32,442 nucleotides of DNA from Parachlorella kessleri (taxonomy: Eukaryota > Chlorophyta > Trebouxiophyceae > Chlorellales > Chlorellaceae). Shown here in pieces: positions 28,944 through 32,442 of this stretch. The stretch is from positions 1 through 32,442 of the forward strand of contig BBXU01002964.1 of assembly GCA_001598975.1 (NCBI GenBank). The letters run 5' to 3'. How positions within the stretch are numbered: the stretch's first letter is position 1; every line of letters starts with the position of its first letter. Under the pieces are notes generated by a model. The model did not search any database and was not told where the DNA came from. It saw nothing but the letters and a program-made list of their open reading frames with translations. The position numbers and the translations under genes are program-made.

Positions 28944-31900
28944 ATGGCTGGATTGCTGCGCACCAGAACGGTGCAAAGCGCCAAGAGGGGGTGGTTCCCG
29001 GCGAGGGCACGGAACATCGTCCTCTGTTTAGCACTATGTGCGGTCAGCTACTCCCTGGGCCAACGGTCTGGCCGGCGATTGAACCGCAGAGCTTTTGAGG
29101 AGGCTCTCAAGGCGGCAGAGGCAGCTACTCCATACAAGGTAGCACGAACAATGCTGGGCAAGGACACGGACCTATCAGTAGAACAGGGTGTATCACAATA
29201 CTAAGGGGTACTCGCTCAATTGGGGATGTCCTGTGCTGAAGAGGCAAGCAGGCAGGCCTTGGTATTAGCGAAGTGATCTGTACTTGGCAGCCTGTCACCC
29301 ACCTGGGTAGCAAGCAAGGCAACTGGGAAGCTGAGCTTGTCCCTAGTGCATTAGCCAGCTCAAAAGAAGAGTTCGTTTTTTGATCACCTGAACTTGTGTA
29401 CCTTGACGCTCCTGCAAGCCCCCGGTCTGGCTACCGTGCTCACAACCCTCAGTACACTCCTTGCCGCAGCCTAGAACGACCCTGGATGCTAGAAGACAGC
29501 TTCCAGCAGAAGGCGGCGGCAAGGACGCCTATCTAGCAGACCTTGATAAGAAAGCAGGGCAGGGCGGCGGCGGCGATGCCGCCGCCGGTGCCAAGCCGCG
29601 CTCCGACGTGGCCTTAGGCGGGAGGGAGGGTGGGCAGGGGCTTTCAGAGCCGCAGACTGGGGGAGAGGCTAGCCAGCAGGACCAAGGCGGGGCAGCAGCA
29701 GCAGGCGGGGTTGAGGCCAGCACTGCAGCGGGGGCTGCCTCCACCGCCGCCGACTCTGCTGCGGCAGCAGCGGAGCAGGCAAAGCCAGAGGTGCAGGCTG
29801 CTGCGGCCACCGACCCGGCTGCCGATACAGCCAAAGCGGAAGCCAAGGCTGCAGCAGAGCAGGCGGTAGCGATCGCCCAGGCCAAGGAGGCCCAAGGCAC
29901 CGCCACGACCATGGATAGCGGCGGCGCCGGCACGGGTGCCACCGGCGAGCAGTCGGTTGTGGGCTGGGGCGGCGAGATTGTCGATGTGGAGATCAAGCCG
30001 CCCTTCAAGCCCAGCGGAGAGCCCGTCACCACACAAGTCTGCTCCGACACCTGCGCCAGCGCTAAGAACGGCGTGTGCGAGGAAGGCCGCGCCAAGGTGG
30101 TGACAGTGCCGGTTGACGTGCGGGACCCCGACCTGTACCCTGCCACCTGCGACCTGGGCACGGACTGCTCCGACTGCGGCCCCTGGAGCTTCACGGGCAG
30201 CCAGGAAGCGCTGAAGTGGACGCCTGTCAAGGACATACAAGCCAAGCAGGTGGGTTCAGTGCCTGCAGGGGGTTGCTGGGGCGGGTACAGGGCAAGGGGA
30301 AGCTTACAAGGGGACCGTGTGCGGTCCCGGGAAACAAGGTTGATGTGCACCAGCGGGGTCTCAAGCTACAGGCGTTCGTGTTGTTGACAATGGGCGCCAG
30401 CGGTGCGAATTGGACTGCTGTTTCCTGGCCTGGACTGATGGGACGTTGCCCGACCACCACTTGCAAGCAACAGCTGCAGATCGTGGGCTTTAGAAATGCT
30501 AACCCTTGCTTGTATGGTGTCCCTTCTTCATGCTACATTCTTCAGCCTGTTCAGTTCTGCCAGTCAGCTGGCGGATGGCTGGGCATTGCTTTGCAGGCTA
30601 CCATCAGTGTGAGGCAAATCGCGGTCCCCAAGCCATTCTGGATCGCTTTCACAGACCCCAACCACGACACGGGGGTCTCCCGGAGCATCTACAACGATGC
30701 CATGCTAGATCCCGAGGTCACGGTACTCATGTGAGTGCGCCAACCAGGGTAGAGCTCCCTAGCCAGGCGCAAAAATTTGCCAGGGCAGTGGATTGCAGCC
30801 ACCCCATTTGGGGAAGGGGGTGGGGGTCTTTAACCGGCTATGCTGTTCTGCATGGAGCGCCATGCAAGGGGTCAGGCGCTGAGTGGCTGGTCCTGGCTGC
30901 GGGGGAAAGGCCGCCACCTCCCAGCCTTGCTATGCAAGAGGCGCTTACATCCTAGCCTTGGGCTCAACGAAGGCTGACAGGCAAGCGAAAGAAAGGAAGA
31001 GCTCCCGGCGACCCAATGCAGGCACAAGATCCTCAAGCAGGGCTGCATCGGGCCCAAGGGCGAGCGGCGGCTGGTGATGGACATTGGCGCCAACTTTGGG
31101 TACTGGACCCTCTTCGCGGCGTCCATGGGCTGCAGGCAAGGCTGAGACCTGCCGCTGCCCTGCTCTGTTTGCTGGGATTCTGTTCTTTGCCAGGCAGCTG
31201 CTGGTGTTTGGGAATGCTCGCCAGACGGCTCATCTGGCTGGAGGGGCGGCATGGGGTATTCCAAGGGTTTCTTCGTGGTTCACCTCGTTGCTGGGTCGGG
31301 CTGCTGTTGCATGCGCAACAAACAAGATTGTCCGGGTCGTCCTTGGTTTGGGTCTTGCTTCTTCCTTGCACTGAAAAGGGGATCGGGGCAAAAGACCCTG
31401 CACTGCTTGGGGAACGCATGCTAGGTGACCGCAGCTTTTGAACAGCTTGGAATTTGCGCGGTACCTCAAGAGCCTGACCCCCAACCCTGTCCGCTGGCCG
31501 TGCTGCGGCTGCCGGGGTGCAGGGTGGTTGCCTGGGAGCCCGTGCCCCACTTTGCTGCGTTCCTGGAGTATGGGCTGCTGCGCAACAACCTCACACACCT
31601 TGTGGAGGTGGGTGGGTAGATACTTAGCATCTGATACTTAGCATCCATTTGTGTACGCTAACAGGCGAGCAGGTAGCAGGTAGGGCTGGATGCAGGGGCG
31701 TGGGGACGGGCGTGGACGATTAAATGGGAAGCTGGGTGGGTGGGCTCCCTGATGGGCACAATGGCAGCAGTAGCAGCAGAGGCGGCGCTGGTGGCCCATG
31801 ACATTGTCAGACTTCCAAACACGATGGTATCATCCTTCATGTGGCTAGGGCTGCTGGGCAACATGGGTAGTGCAAAGCCGCCAGCAAGGCGCCACCCGGG

Positions 31901-32442
31901 AACCGTACCGTCTGAGGTGGGGGCCAGTAGTGTGCGTGCACTGGCGATATTGCAAGGGATAGCACCACCTTCGCAGGGAAGGTGTTCGCCCAATCCCTTG
32001 GCCAGGTGCCACAGGGGGGCTTGAGGGGGAGACGTGTACCGCTTGCATTTGGTGGTACCAGCACCCGTCTCTCCCACTCTACACACCCGCTTCCCTCCCC
32101 TCCCCTGCCTTACAGCTGCGCCACGCGATCGTGGGTGACGACCACTTGGCCAAGCTGCTCATCGTGGCTCCCAAGCGGGGCTCCTGGGGCACGGCGGGGG
32201 TGAACGGAGTCAACATAGACAAGTGAGCCCCAAGCGCAGCAGAGGGAGTGGGCGTGGGGTGGGCTGCAGAGGGCGTGCCACGGGGGTGGGTGGGTGGGTG
32301 GGTGTTAACAGGGGTGCATCACCCGAGTGGGCAGGGGGGGGGCGGTGCGCAACTGCATGTGTGGTAACTTGCAGCCTCGGCGCTACGCTGTAGGGTGTGA
32401 TTGGTCTGGTCTTGGAATCCACAGGCAGAGGAGGGCAGCCGG
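28944..32442 (+). CDS. Membrane-anchored FkbM-family methyltransferase with six-cysteine motif (3' end beyond window)
   Basis: Exons 28944-29138, 29470-30249, 30597-30730, 31022-31135 (GC donor), 31523-31607 and 32116-32222 agree in phase. A further exon may start at 32425. Residues 1-24 are basic, followed by a single transmembrane helix at about 24-40, as in type II Golgi enzymes. Residues 66-240 are an Ala/Gly/Gln-rich stalk. Residues 256-304 hold six cysteines: CSDTC, then NGVCEEG, then CDLGTDCSDCG. This motif recurs in green-algal secreted proteins. The catalytic part has the S-adenosylmethionine loop VMDIGANFGYWTLFAASMG (residues 388-406), then RVVAWEPVPHF (408-418), typical of FkbM enzymes that O-methylate sugars or other acceptors. 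The substrate is unknown. The gene runs off the window, so the C-terminal part of the fold is missing. Confidence 0.8.
32282..32302 (+). repeat. G-rich (GGGT)n tract with quadruplex potential
   Basis: Five runs of G separated by single T lie in the predicted last intron of the FkbM gene, about 60 nt after the donor at 32223. Confidence 0.8.

Noticed and set aside
31438..31522. Protein-like stretch NSLEFARYLKSLTPNPVRW before an FkbM exon
   Set aside because: It is in a different frame from the VVAWEPVP exon. Direct joining of 31135 to 31523 gives the expected GCR-VVAWEP continuity.

Overview
This window looks like nuclear DNA of a GC-rich green alga (Chlorophyta). The genes are split by many short GT-AG and some GC-AG introns of about 50-530 nt. 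The exons are GC-rich and full of Ala/Gly/Ser/Gln low-complexity repeats. The 5' end carries eukaryotic Pol III-type tRNA genes and small transposon-like elements. There are no bacterial operons and no long single-exon genes. Gene models were built by hand from ORF frames, splice-site consensus and phase agreement between exons, so boundaries are predictions.

Layout. Positions 1-3.5 kb are a gene-poor island: a C-rich/CA repeat, three valine tRNA genes (two identical CAC copies and one TAC), two MITE-like inverted-repeat elements (2187-2428 and 2520-2777), copies of a dispersed repeat, and a 90-bp tandem duplication. From 3.58 to 13.4 kb (+) runs a 15-exon gene for the C-terminal half of a Rav1/DmX-like protein (RAVE/rabconnectin-3, V-ATPase assembly). 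No N-terminal beta-propeller is visible upstream. From 13.6 to 15.8 kb (+) lies a 5-exon ASCH-domain (TRIP4/ASC-1-like) gene with a C-terminal helix resembling the PYM/eIF2A tail. Convergent to it, 15.97-19.06 kb (-) is a multi-exon membrane protein gene with RDD-like motifs. Its introns carry five related copies of a short element. Divergent from that, 19.46-27.5 kb (+) is a 10-exon gene for a membrane-anchored repeat protein of about 2,037 residues, ending in a short F-D-W..Y-L..N-P-D-L..H-Y-L..G..E-G-R module. After a 1.4-kb spacer, 28.94 kb to the window end (+) holds a 5'-complete, 3'-cut gene for a membrane-anchored FkbM-type methyltransferase with a six-cysteine algal motif.

Functional threads are inferences. 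The Rav1-like gene points to V-ATPase assembly and the ASCH gene to ribosome or transcript surveillance. The last two genes both encode proteins with an N-terminal membrane anchor and a long low-complexity stalk, and so may act on glycans or surface proteins in the Golgi. The most unusual non-coding signals are the five related intronic elements in the RDD-like gene, and a dispersed repeat family of which one copy appears to supply a splice acceptor.
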